Shown: one piece after another, positions 21,430 through 30,408 of the stretch | Position numbering within the stretch: position 1 is the first letter of the stretch | Layout of the letters: each line of letters begins with the position of its first letter | Source: Gracilaria caudata | Taxonomy: Eukaryota; Rhodophyta; Florideophyceae; Gracilariales; Gracilariaceae | Assembly: GCA_030374735.1 (NCBI GenBank) | Contig: JASCIV010000080.1 | Location: 1-52,825, forward strand | Length of the DNA stretch: 52,825 bases | Reading direction: 5' to 3' | Made by a program: the position numbers and the translations under genes | Notes under the pieces: model-generated | Seen by the model: the letters and a program-made list of their open reading frames with translations, nothing else | Database searches by the model: none | Told to the model about the DNA's origin: nothing

Positions 21430-23220
21430 GAAATGGTTCTGCCAACGAAAAGAGTGGTTCACTGTTCCCTAAAACCGTAAGGTCCAGTAGCAAGACGAAA
21501 GACGGTGTTTGAACCCATTCCATCCTCACACAAACTTATGAGAGTTGCGGTAGACTCAAAGCTGATCTGAAGTTTAATACGTTCTTCCATTTCAGTGGAC
21601 CGTCTGTCTAGCACACATTAAAACTAGAAAGCTTCACTTGGTGATGCTCAAGATATGCTGAGAACTCTGTGAAGGAGTCTGTGTTGTCGTGGCTTTTGCG
21701 AAACGCGTGTGGCGATTGCCCGCACGCGTGGGTTTATTCCCTACATCTATAACACCTCTTTAAAAGGGTACCACGGCCACTAACTACAAATTAATAGCTG
21801 TGTTACATGCACTGGGCTGCAACAAGAAAGTACACTAAAGCTTTATTAGGTCTCGTAGGTGTTATCGACCCCGAGCGTTTCGCTACCGAAGCTTATCGCC
21901 TTCTTTCTCCCTTTTCCCTCCTCGTTCACTCTCTACAGACCGTCATCAGAGGGGTAGCCTTCTTACACCACGACAGGGGGCTTCGCATGTACCAAGTTGG
22001 ACACCCAAGAAACCACGGGCAGCCATACTTCCATCCAAACCTCTTATCATCTGTTAGATCGGGTGCAAGAGCCAGCCCGTAGTCTGAAGGCAAGAATGGT
22101 GAGGATCTTACTTAAGACTGGTCAAGGATAGCTCGAGAGTGTTCCTGGTCGAGTTCTTGGATTCAGCTTTATCTAGCCTTAGAACTTGGTAGCAATATTA
22201 TGGTCCTCTCTCTGTTTATGAACCGCGTGCGCTAATTCCTCATACGCGTGGGTTTGCTAAAGACCTGGACCCAAATACTACGGTTAAGAATCTTAAGATC
22301 ACAACTTGTGATTCAAAGTGTTCGTGGCTTGTTAACCGACTGTCTTGTCGGACACTATAACCGTTATAGTATAACTGCTTGAAGTCGCCGTTACGCTAAA
22401 TATCACAACAGTCACAACTGGTTTTGAAATCGAACGGTTAACTTCTATCTTCTCTCTCGCGCGGTGTTGATTCAGTACTGTTGAAAGCGCAGCTAGCCGC
22501 CAGGCGTTTGTCAACGAACAACACGTGTCCGACGTCTTTCTTCACCCCCGCCCTACCCTCATAACGGTCCTCTTTCTTATCTACGAACTTAACGGGCCTA
22601 TTAGTAGTACGAAGAAGCTTGCCACAGGGTGCCGTAACGGAGCATGAGAGGTGGAGAATAGACAACGAACGTAGCTCTACCCTTGATAACTAGAAATGTG
22701 CTGAAACTATTGTGGGAAGCCTTGTACATTCGTTTAGTTATCAACGCTTCCCTATCAGTACAGAGACTTACAAACGGGCCCTGAATGTTACCTCTCATGA
22801 GTAATGAAGACGGAGAGAAAGATCAAAGTACAGCGGGAAAGCTGTTGCTGTTTAGATGATACTGTCTTTCCAACACACACCCATAGCTTGAAATAGAGTA
22901 AACATCAAATGTCTTCGATTTTCCGTTTGCCTGCTGGTCACAGAGACAATTATAAGGAGGCGATGGAATCGGAACACTTTGTTTCTTCGGCTTGAAGTGG
23001 GGAGAGAAATTGAATTCTATTGGTTTTCTCTAGAAACGGTCCAGTCCTTGTTTGTATTTGAAAAGAAAGCCACATCCTGTTGTTCACATAGTTTATAGGT
23101 CGCACTATCTGCAACAATGGTACTTGCCTAGTTGAGCAGAAAGAAACTCTGTGTACTCCGGAAACAAGAGGTAATCTTACATCCCCAACAAGCACTTGAA
23201 AGAGTTAATCGAATAGCACC
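21430..23220. other. Intergenic with a diverged repeat, no gene seen
   Basis: ACGCGTGGGTTT occurs twice (about 21724 and 22245), each time preceded by a similar CGCGTG-containing stretch, suggesting an old duplication. A plus-strand frame of 91 codons at 21807-22082 has no recognisable motif. No RNA gene was seen. Confidence 0.4.
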
Positions 23221-24165
23221 ATGCCAAGGACCACCATCTTCCTTTTTGTGGTTCTCGGTATTTGGATCCCGGAAGCGAAAGCTAGTGTAAATGGCACTTG
23301 GTTCAAAGCGGCAGCGAAATGTGTATCGGAACAGAATCATTGCAGTGTACAACACGCGCAGTGCAGCATTCATTGCAAACCCAAAACTTACGTGGCTGCA
23401 CAGTCACTCACTTGCCGGAACGCAGCTTGCAGGTATTGTTCTTGGCCTTCGAGTCGAAGGGATCGAGCGTGCTACCGCTGGGCAATTAGACATTGGTGTG
23501 CATCGTTTCCTCAAACGCCTCAGACACAGCCATCTGCAACACCCTCTGTATCTCCAGATGTGTCGAAGCAATATTCGCTGGCACATGACGATCCTTTTGA
23601 CTGCGTTTGGCATGGAAGGGGAAACGAGCTGGTAATTGACATGAAGTATATCACCCCTCGAGGATCGTGGACGCGTAATGGTCTTGGATTGGAGTGGAAG
23701 AAATATAAAATGTCAGGGATAGACCGACCTGGAAGTGGCCAAATGTGTTTTGACTTCAAGGTTCCGCAAAATGGTACATACTACTTCACTGGACTAACTT
23801 CAGCTCCACATCCCACTGATCACAATGACATGTGGGTAAAGCTTTCTTCTGGTATCCGTCTCTACAGGGGAAAGACCCATGCTTATCGGTACACCGCGAA
23901 ACAGTATATTAAAGCGTACCAGAACATGGGAAACGACCAGACGAACAACATTTTATCCTCAGTGGATCACAACCCGCACTATTTCATATCGGAGAAGATG
24001 TCCATTAATGAAACTCACACAGTCTGTATCTCTGGACGAAGCTCTAAGTTCACAGTCTATAAACTCGTTTTCGCAAGATGCTGGCTTGGGAACGGGTCGT
24101 GCAATAGATGGGGCACTTGGATCAAAACATCGATGAAGTACTTGATTGACTCTGTATGTCGGTGA
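23221..24165 (+). CDS. Secreted Cys-rich protein with possible carbohydrate-binding domain
   Basis: A 314-residue protein beginning with a clear signal peptide (a hydrophobic core of about residues 5-16, probable cleavage near AKA-SV). Residues ~30-100 are Cys-rich and basic. A short Pro/Thr/Ser-rich linker follows, then a domain from about residue 118 to 285 rich in aromatic residues (GSWTRNGLGLEW, CFDFKVPQNGTYYFTG, NDMWVKL) and three NGT/NET/NGS glycosylation sequons. The pattern of a Gly-Thr-Tyr-Tyr-Phe strand followed by a ligand-loop Asn-Asp resembles beta-sandwich carbohydrate-binding modules, but I cannot assign a family. A cell-wall or extracellular-matrix role is inferred. The gene sits between the two inverted paralogues. 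Confidence 0.65.
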   Translation: MPRTTIFLFVVLGIWIPEAKASVNGTWFKAAAKCVSEQNHCSVQHAQCSIHCKPKTYVAAQSLTCRNAACRYCSWPSSRRDRACYRWAIRHWCASFPQTPQTQPSATPSVSPDVSKQYSLAHDDPFDCVWHGRGNELVIDMKYITPRGSWTRNGLGLEWKKYKMSGIDRPGSGQMCFDFKVPQNGTYYFTGLTSAPHPTDHNDMWVKLSSGIRLYRGKTHAYRYTAKQYIKAYQNMGNDQTNNILSSVDHNPHYFISEKMSINETHTVCISGRSSKFTVYKLVFARCWLGNGSCNRWGTWIKTSMKYLIDSVCR

Positions 24166-24344
24166 GCGAATTCAGCAAACGAGGTGGTTGTCTTTGAGAA
24201 AGAATTTCCGCAAAAGAGCGATCGCACATTTAGCCGGCGGCTGACACGAAGCGCCGACAGATAGTTTCATGAAGATTATCAAGGCGATTAGCATTCTAGA
24301 CTTCTTGCACTGTACCCTACTACAGTACGCTTGTTCCTTTTATG

Positions 24345-24373
24345 TTGGACAACAGTCTTCAATTGTTTAGACT
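24345..24373. repeat. Hairpin repeat, copy 1
   Basis: TTGGACAACAGTCTTCAATT at 24345-24364 recurs with one change at 24878-24897. The stem is AGTCT/AGACT (24354-24358 with 24369-24373). Confidence 0.55.
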
Positions 24374-24561
24374 AGTAAAACCTTTGACATAGTTCTCTCT
24401 GCAACAAGGCCAAGAACTTCTTTGGAAATTGTCCAATCAACGTCGGAACGGAGCTCTTTGCAGCTCGCGGTAAGGCTCTGAGCAGCTCGTGACGTGAGGC
24501 ATGCGTACCTTTGTTCCAAAAGTAAAGACCCAGTGAAGGGGTAGCCTTCGGAAGGAAACGC

Positions 24562-24588
24562 GGCGGTAGCGTTTCAAACGCTACCGCC
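24562..24588. repeat. 27-nt near-perfect palindrome
   Basis: GGCGGTAGCGTTT at 24562-24574 is followed by one base and its exact reverse complement at 24576-24588. It lies about 400 bp downstream of the secreted-protein gene. It may be a cruciform-forming site, an RNA 3' hairpin or the remnant of an inverted insertion. Confidence 0.6.
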
Positions 24589-24613
24589 AAAAGTGTTAAT
24601 CAAAAGACCAAAT

Positions 24614-24726
24614 GAGCCGTTCTAAGGCCTTTTTAAGGAGAGAGAAGTACCTTTAGGTGCTGCTTGGTTGTGTTAGGAATTAGAGCACAACTTCCACAAT
24701 AAAGAAGAAGAAAGAGCCGTTCTAAG
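24614..24726 (+). mobile_element. Candidate ultra-short retroposed element, copy A
   Basis: An 87-bp body (24627-24713) is bounded on both sides by the identical 13-mer GAGCCGTTCTAAG (24614-24626, 24714-24726), which looks like a target-site duplication. The body ends in AATAAAG followed by GAA repeats, an A-rich 3' tail. Over about 78 bp it is about 96% identical to the reverse complement of 34999-35083, which has a different pair of flanking 13-mers. There is no tRNA-like A or B box and no terminal inverted repeat. The interpretation as a non-autonomous retroelement or retroposed small RNA is inference. Confidence 0.6.
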
Positions 24727-24877
24727 AAGTGTGAAAGTGGACATGGGCTGCAAATTCGGCGAATAGATATCCAGAACAGAAACTTAAGAACACCTGGAAG
24801 GAAACTAACACGCAATCGGGGTTCTTGATACTGCCCTTCAGATATTTACCTTCGCACCGTTCTTCTTCTTCTTTATT

Positions 24878-24906
24878 TTGGACAACAGCCTTCAATTACT
24901 AGGCTG
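24878..24906. repeat. Hairpin repeat, copy 2
   Basis: Second copy of the repeat at 24345. The stem is CAGCCT/AGGCTG (24886-24891 with 24901-24906). Relative to copy 1 one stem base pair has changed from T-A to C-G, which preserves pairing. Confidence 0.55.
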
Positions 24907-25173
24907 AAGTAAATCTTTCCTTACAGAAAGGTTTCTCTCTTTAAGAATTCGCACCGTTCGTTCGTTCGTTCAGTCAAATCAGAGAAAGGCCGCAGAGATC
25001 GGGATGACCGTCTACTTCGTATCCCGGCGATGGTGTTCTGGTGAACAAGGTTTAGGCAACTCAGTTTTCTGACTTGTATACGGTTGAAAGCAAAACTAAT
25101 GTGGAGATTTACTACGGAGGCTTCAGTATTTTAGGTCAGGTTGGTCACACCTGTATTGAAAATATACTGTGCC

Positions 25174-25232
25174 GGTGAGTTTTACGACATCATGAATACT
25201 GTTACGATCATCATGATGTCGTAAAACTCACC
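25174..25232. repeat. Strong hairpin, 22-bp perfect stem
   Basis: The arms at 25174-25195 and 25211-25232 are exact 22-nt reverse complements around a 15-nt loop. The arm begins GGTGAGTTTTACGACATC. A second strong hairpin starts 4 bases further on. Confidence 0.75.
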
Positions 25233-25236
25233 CATT

Positions 25237-25287
25237 GTCCGAATCGCCCATCTAGAGCCACGAGGGCTCTAGATGGGCAATCCGGAC
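25237..25287. repeat. Strong hairpin, 23-bp stem with two mismatches
   Basis: The arms at 25237-25259 and 25265-25287 pair with two mismatches around a 5-nt loop. The inner 14 bp (GCCCATCTAGAGCC) are perfect. It is unrelated in sequence to the preceding hairpin. Confidence 0.75.
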
Positions 25288-25484
25288 GCTTGCTCTCGTC
25301 CAGACACGATTTGCTGGTACTACTTTAGTTCCTTCGTAAGAGTTTTGGGTCTTAACTTTCGACTCCGCTTTCTTATATGGAATGTTTGCTCATCAGCCAT
25401 CATGGTCATGATGACCTCGAGTGGTAAGGTCATGAAAGTACATATGTTAGGCTCATTTCGGCTGACACTTACCCGCTTTCGTTC

Positions 25485-26861
25485 TTACGCAGATTCAGAT
25501 TGAAGATTGCTGTCATCAGAAGGTAGATTGTCGTTGGATTGCGGTCGCAGGGTTTCCTGCCAGAGTTTCAAGATGAAAAGAAGCAGTGCAGAACCCCCAA
25601 GAACAATAAGCCATATAAAAACGCCCACTTTTCTCCGCTTTTGGTATACAAGACCTGGGATTCCTTCTTCCCTTTCTTCGGAAGATATATGAGAGTACGT
25701 ACCAGGGCCTTCAACTTCTTCAATGAGCTCAGTTGTCATCAGTGGCCCCAACTTCTGAAATATTGTCGGCCAAGGCTTCTGAATTCCAGCCTCTAAAGTC
25801 GTCTCCAGCCCGTCCACGTCTTTGACAACTGGGCCATTTTCTTTCTGTAGCCAAAATCTTATTGTCTCTGTGACCGGGGTGTCTTTCATTTGGCTCTCGG
25901 CAAACAACTCCGCACAGCTCTTCGTACTGTGCTCAGCATGGCAGCTTTCATTTAAGATCGTAAATATCACAATCTGATGCAAATGCCGCGTGACAGCTGT
26001 GTGATTCTGGTTCAGTGTTGGGAAGAGCAGTCTCCACGTCCCATTTTTGATTCCGAAGACAAACGCTCGTGCTTTGATTTTGATACTGGCATTCCCAAAT
26101 AGTATTCGATGATCGCTACCGCCGTCGTGGAACCATGATCCTATTCTCACAGAGGATATTCTATCATCAATCCCCTTGTGAGCCTCTTTGAGATCAAAAA
26201 AGTGACATGTGCTGATTGAAAAGTTTCGTACTATATTGGATTCCTCAAACACGGGAGTAACACAAGGACGATCCATTGCATTCCTGCGCAAAAACTTTCC
26301 CAAACCAAGGTCGGCACCGATTGGATGACTGCCTTTCAGATTGTATTCAAATTGCTTGCTGAAGACTTCTTCCTCTTGAGAAAAAATTATGGGAAGAACC
26401 TGCAAACCGATCATGATCAATGCAGTAATCACAACGCAAATCCATCCACGCCGAAACCCTTGTCCCGACTTGACCTTCTTCCCAAAATCTATCACGCGGA
26501 AGCCGAGCAAAGTCTGCAAGCCTTCAGTTGCTTGTTTCCACGCTCCTCTCTGACTGTCACAGTTTGGAGCAAAGCATGAGCAGATACTAGGGAGTATAGA
26601 CTTCATGCACGTTAACACGCATTCGCTGATCACGGCAATCAAAAAAATCGCGGTGAAGCCTAATGTTATGTCGTCAATAAGCTTGTTGCCGACCCTACTG
26701 TGCAACGGGGCGATTCTGAAAATCGTTGGCTCAGTCCTAAATGAGGGGGCGCCGAAGACGTATTTTCCTGGAGTATCAGGAGGTATGTTCTGAAAGCCTA
26801 TGGGAGGAATAGGAAACTCGATAGGAACAGCACGAAAGGAATGTGAAGAATTAACGCTCAT
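25485..26861 (-). CDS. Membrane protein of unrecognised family, copy B
   Basis: A 458-residue paralogue of the plus-strand gene at 19978-21429, collinear over the whole length. N-terminal conservation (IP.PP..F.NI, then YVFG) suggests both starts are near correct. Predicted TM1 about residues 62-86, TM2 about 145-165, an ectodomain with YNLKGSHPIG, GLGKFLRRNAMDRPCVTPVF, HDGGSDHR.LFGNASI and conserved Cys, then TM3 about 418-438 and an Asp/Ser-rich tail. The open frame begins 6 bases earlier with TTG, and the first ATG is at 26861. The two genes converge. High conservation of the ectodomain against diverging membrane segments points to selection on the exposed part. Function is unknown. Confidence 0.7.
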   Translation of the reverse strand: MSVNSSHSFRAVPIEFPIPPIGFQNIPPDTPGKYVFGAPSFRTEPTIFRIAPLHSRVGNKLIDDITLGFTAIFLIAVISECVLTCMKSILPSICSCFAPNCDSQRGAWKQATEGLQTLLGFRVIDFGKKVKSGQGFRRGWICVVITALIMIGLQVLPIIFSQEEEVFSKQFEYNLKGSHPIGADLGLGKFLRRNAMDRPCVTPVFEESNIVRNFSISTCHFFDLKEAHKGIDDRISSVRIGSWFHDGGSDHRILFGNASIKIKARAFVFGIKNGTWRLLFPTLNQNHTAVTRHLHQIVIFTILNESCHAEHSTKSCAELFAESQMKDTPVTETIRFWLQKENGPVVKDVDGLETTLEAGIQKPWPTIFQKLGPLMTTELIEEVEGPGTYSHISSEEREEGIPGLVYQKRRKVGVFIWLIVLGGSALLLFILKLWQETLRPQSNDNLPSDDSNLQSESA

Positions 26862-27413
26862 TCTCAAACTCTAACCAAGAAGCGTGTTTTGCCAGGAGAC
26901 GAAAGTCGACAACCCTTTCGAGGCACTACTGGTAATAGAGACGAAAGGGAGATACGTAGTACTCGGTTTTGTCTTGCAGAAATTTCCGACAGCCACGCCC
27001 GCTTTTAAGACGGAAGATTTTGCCACTCTGATTCTCCGCTTCTACGCTCTCCTCCCACGGAAACCGTCATCTTCATGAAAGTCCCCCGCTTAATATTTGA
27101 ATTGGAGACACTGATTGAGTAACCATCTGGAAATAATTACGGTCAGTCTGTCCGCCTTGATGTCGAGAGACATGACTGTCAGTGAACCACAAACTGGTAT
27201 CACACATGAGGTCTTCGATGATTCAGTCATCATAGGATGCGGTCTAGAAACCTTGGAGATACGGTGTATGCTCCCAGGCATATTCTATGTAAAAAGACCT
27301 GCTACGAGAGGTCGGTGATCATGACTGAAGGTTCGCCCCAGCCTCCACGGGAAATGGCAACGTCCGAGAGCAATGAGACCGTGAACTTCACCCCAGTCTA
27401 ATTGCGTGGCAAT
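26862..27413. other. Intergenic, no clear gene
   Basis: Short plausible frames exist on the plus strand at 27115-27318 and 27321-27401, but I could not connect them with splice sites into a product. They may be untranslated or unrelated. Confidence 0.35.
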
Positions 27414-28142
27414 TTAGAGAGAGAGGATTGCACTGAAAGAAGTATGCATATGTTTGACCATGCCCTGTTCTTTCTCTTGTACAAAGATTTTGCCAGCCTC
27501 TCGACGCACATTTAGCGTTCTCCAGAACCTCCTCCATACAAGACGTATGAGATCCATGATGAGCTCAAGTTTGCAACCGCTGGCAACCTGCCATTCATTG
27601 TGGTCACCAGCTCTCAGTACGTTTGCGGTTCTCAACACAGTAAAGATGCGTTGCTGTAAGCGTTTCTAGAAAATGGCATGGCGTTACAAGGGTAATGCGT
27701 CGAGAAGGGATGGGGAAAAGGCAATGTTACATGGCGTCAGGATAAACAAAACCTGAAAATGGAACTCGTTCTTGGAAACACAAACTGGCTTATGTTGCTG
27801 GTGGAAGATACAAGAAAAGATAAGGTACAATGAATGAATTAAGGTACAAGGTATCTACTGCAGTCCTGTTCATGTCGTCGTGTGGAGCGATGACAATAAT
27901 TATTGCAGCAGACCGCTTGAAAGACGCACTGCTGGCAGCAGTGCTTCTGTGTGGCACTTACAGTACACTGCTGTTCGTTCTCTTTCCAAGTCCTGCCAGT
28001 TGACGTCCTCAACACGCTCTGTCAAAAGGTCCCGTTCGTTCGTTCGTAGACTCCTGTCCTTTCGGAAGAAGTCAAGCGTCTGCGAGATAAAATCTTTGGG
28101 GCCGTATTTTTGTTTCGATTTGATATCCCACTGAATCGGCAT
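27414..28142 (-). CDS. Unrecognised three-exon protein, 169 residues
   Basis: Not recognised. Three minus-strand exons join in phase 0 throughout: 28142-27930 (71 codons, ending ...HTEALLPA), donor GTGCGT, acceptor CCACCAG, 27797-27753 (15 codons), donor GTTTTG, acceptor TTTTCTAG, 27665-27414 (83 codons and stop). The introns are 132 and 87 nt. The product is basic and rich in Arg, Lys and Gln with amphipathic helices (LIMDLIRLVWRRFW). It has a CKCH motif near residue 61 and no signal peptide. The ATG lies about 200 bp from the GLTP start, giving a divergent promoter. The all-phase-0 fit supports the model, but the donors are weak. Confidence 0.42.
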
Positions 28143-28338
28143 CGTACCTGGGCATTCTGGAGATATCTTAGTTGCGCCAGCTACAGACCTTTAGCGTAAT
28201 CTGGAAGAACAGGGTGTTGGTCAAACCAAGTTTCCCTCAGAGCCGCCTTATCAGTACCCGATCCCTAGGAAGATTTTGACGCACGAAAAACAGCTTTTCC
28301 TTCGGCGCTCTCCCTCTGTTCTGTGTTATATACTCATC

Positions 28339-29022
28339 ATGTCTTCATCAGCAGCACCCCAACGCGATTTTGAGTTCTTCTTGGAAATTGTGGAGGCGTT
28401 CAAGACATGTGGTGCAAGCGCCCCCAATGGAGATTTCAAGAACATGAACGTGAGCAAGTTTGTAGAAGCTATGACTATGTTTCTTCGTATTTTTGACGCG
28501 TTTGCAAATCCGTTCTTCTCAGATGTTGTGAAGAAGGACGTGAAAGGCAACATTGAAAAACTGCGTGCCGGCGCAGAGAAGACCGGTTGCACAACAATTG
28601 AAAGCGTTCTCGACGCAGAATGTGCCGATCCACAGTTGAAAAAGCTCATCGTGAAAGAGACAGGTCAAGGTTCGGAAACCGCCACAATCGGTTTACTATG
28701 GATGAAACGTACAATGCAGTTTGTGATTGGTCTCTTGCGCTACCTAGTACAGGACGCGTCCATTTCTTTGTCAAGTGCAAGTCGCAAATCGTACTCAGAA
28801 AGTTTGCGATACTGCCACAATTTCATCACGCGCGGTGTGTTTGATACGGGACTTAGATTTGCCCCATCTCGTGAATCGTTCTATAGGAATCTGGCTGGTG
28901 GAGCGGAGAACATATCGAAGGTGGACGCGCCCATGAAGGAATTTCTTGAGGTGTTTGATCCTCAGCTCGATGGGATTATTGCTATGTACAAGGCGAAAAA
29001 CCTTGAACCGTACATAAAGTAA
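28339..29022 (+). CDS. GLTP: Glycolipid transfer protein
   Basis: A 227-residue cytosolic protein with an all-helical GLTP fold, which moves glycosphingolipids or ceramide-1-phosphate between membranes. Ligand-headgroup residues are present in DVKGNIEKL (the Asp, Asn and Lys triad near residue 57), in LLWMKRTMQFV (the stacking Trp) and in the His of RYCHNFI. Length is usual for a single-domain GLTP. The ATG at 28339 follows a 21-codon open extension that lacks ATG and reads as leader. No intron. The nearest known relatives (GLTP versus CPTP/ACD11) cannot be told apart by eye. Confidence 0.88.
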   Translation: MSSSAAPQRDFEFFLEIVEAFKTCGASAPNGDFKNMNVSKFVEAMTMFLRIFDAFANPFFSDVVKKDVKGNIEKLRAGAEKTGCTTIESVLDAECADPQLKKLIVKETGQGSETATIGLLWMKRTMQFVIGLLRYLVQDASISLSSASRKSYSESLRYCHNFITRGVFDTGLRFAPSRESFYRNLAGGAENISKVDAPMKEFLEVFDPQLDGIIAMYKAKNLEPYIK

Positions 29023-29385
29023 TGACGCCATGAGAATATGATTTACTACTTGACTTCGCTATAATCTAATTTGATGTGATCGGTTGTGACTGTATTGGTA
29101 GTTTCATATTGGTAAAACGCCGGGGTTGTATGCGTTGGGTGACGTGAACTGTACATTGGTCCTGTAATAGTGAGTGAGAATAGTTAGCGGCGCGAAGAAG
29201 ATGGTTTATCGAGCGTACAAAAACAAAAGGTGAGCACGAAAACGCGAAGGATTACAATAGGAAGCCTCAGTGACAAAGCCGAGAGAGACAATGTAGTGTT
29301 GTTCCCAGTGATTGCACGGGTGCACATGCGTATTGGTATCGGTTGAGCCCAGAGTGGCAGTGAGGCCAGAGTTAGAACCTTAAAT
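29023..29385. other. Convergent 3' spacer
   Basis: This lies between the GLTP 3' end and the 3' end of the next minus-strand gene. Nothing recognisable was seen. Confidence 0.5.
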
Positions 29386-30408
29386 TCATGTCGATGTAGT
29401 AGTGTCGGATGAGAGATTATACTTCTTGTTAAGGATGTTTTGTACGGCAGCATGATCGCCCTGAAGAATCTCAAACTCCTTCTTTCTTCGCAACAACACA
29501 ATACCGCGACGATTATCACCTCCAATAGAATCAATCATGTCATAATAATCAAGAGCAGAAGAGTATTCACCGGTGATGAAGAAACGCAAACTGTCATGTA
29601 TAAACACAGCTGTATTTTGAGAAATATAGCTTAGCACCTTGATGGAACAGTCAACCCTGGCTCTGCCATCAATGAGAACAAAGTCATACAAGTCATGACC
29701 AGCAGAATCAATCTGATCAACATATTCCCTAAACATAGGATAAGTTCCCTCCGTATTACCGCGGATGTTAAAGTCCCTAAAGCCCTTGTCCACGAAAAAA
29801 CATCGATAATCAATATGAGACAGGTTAGGTTTGGTAGCCAACTTTTGTTTGACCTTTTCACACCACTGTCGATCATGTTCGATTGACACAGCATGTTGAA
29901 CAAATTGCGGGAAATTGAAAGTACTGCCACCACTACCATACTCAATATAAACCTTCTTGCCATCAAGATTTCGAAGTATAAGATTGACCTCAAGCGTACT
30001 CATCCAGATCTCAGCATACTTGACAAGCGCCTTTTTCTTGTACAGCCTCTGTTCCGCCTGCGGTGGTTGCGGCCCTTCCACGGGCAGCTTGATCTCGACA
30101 GCAGGTTTCGCGCTCGGAGTCGGCAGCGCTTCCGATTCAGCCTGCACAGAGTTGTGAGCACGCGCCGGAGTCTGCTCCGTGAACGCGTGGTCGGTGGGGT
30201 GTGAAAGACGTAACGGCGAGGAAGGTCCGTAGAAGAAGGACAGCATGGCGCCGATGGTGATGAAGGTGGTGGCCACCAGAGCGCCCAGACAGGCGTGGCG
30301 AACAGCAGATGGCGTGGCTCTCAAGATGAATGTGAGGAAGCTTTGCGACGCCGCAGGTTGCTCGGAGAGCAGGGCGGAGGTGGGTGGTGGTCGTAGTGAA
30401 GGCGCCAT
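29386..30408 (-). CDS. Type II membrane methyltransferase-like protein
   Basis: A 340-residue protein with a cytosolic tail, one membrane anchor at about residues 41-60, a Pro/Ala-rich stem to about 120, and then a class I SAM-methyltransferase-like domain. This has VYIEYGSGGSTFNFPQFV (the SAM-binding Gly loop), AVSIEHDRQWCEKV (the acidic residue that would bind the SAM ribose) and YDFVLIDGRARVDC (motif IV). The topology indicates the Golgi lumen. With the FkbM protein and the GT61 enzyme in this window it suggests glycan or sulfated-polysaccharide synthesis, but substrate and even methyl transfer are inferred. The ATG at 30408 is the first in frame. No intron. Confidence 0.72.
   Translation of the reverse strand: MAPSLRPPPTSALLSEQPAASQSFLTFILRATPSAVRHACLGALVATTFITIGAMLSFFYGPSSPLRLSHPTDHAFTEQTPARAHNSVQAESEALPTPSAKPAVEIKLPVEGPQPPQAEQRLYKKKALVKYAEIWMSTLEVNLILRNLDGKKVYIEYGSGGSTFNFPQFVQHAVSIEHDRQWCEKVKQKLATKPNLSHIDYRCFFVDKGFRDFNIRGNTEGTYPMFREYVDQIDSAGHDLYDFVLIDGRARVDCSIKVLSYISQNTAVFIHDSLRFFITGEYSSALDYYDMIDSIGGDNRRGIVLLRRKKEFEILQGDHAAVQNILNKKYNLSSDTTTST

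Larger units (their letters stand above)
24166..25484. other. Hairpin- and repeat-rich intergenic region
   Basis: There is no gene, but structure is unusually dense: two copies of a hairpin-bearing repeat (24345 and 24878), a 27-nt palindrome (24562-24588), an ~87-bp insertion bounded by 13-bp direct repeats (24614-24726), a GTTC microsatellite near 24955, and two strong adjacent hairpins (25174-25232, 25237-25287). Each is listed separately. Confidence 0.6.

Noticed and set aside
24614..24726. MITE (DNA transposon) interpretation
   Set aside because: Body has no terminal inverted repeats, and 13-bp duplications are longer than those of common cut-and-paste families; retroposition fits better.
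24950..24972. GTTC tandem repeat
   Set aside because: Simple microsatellite; similar short runs occur near 17880, 28030 and 38125, so not specific.
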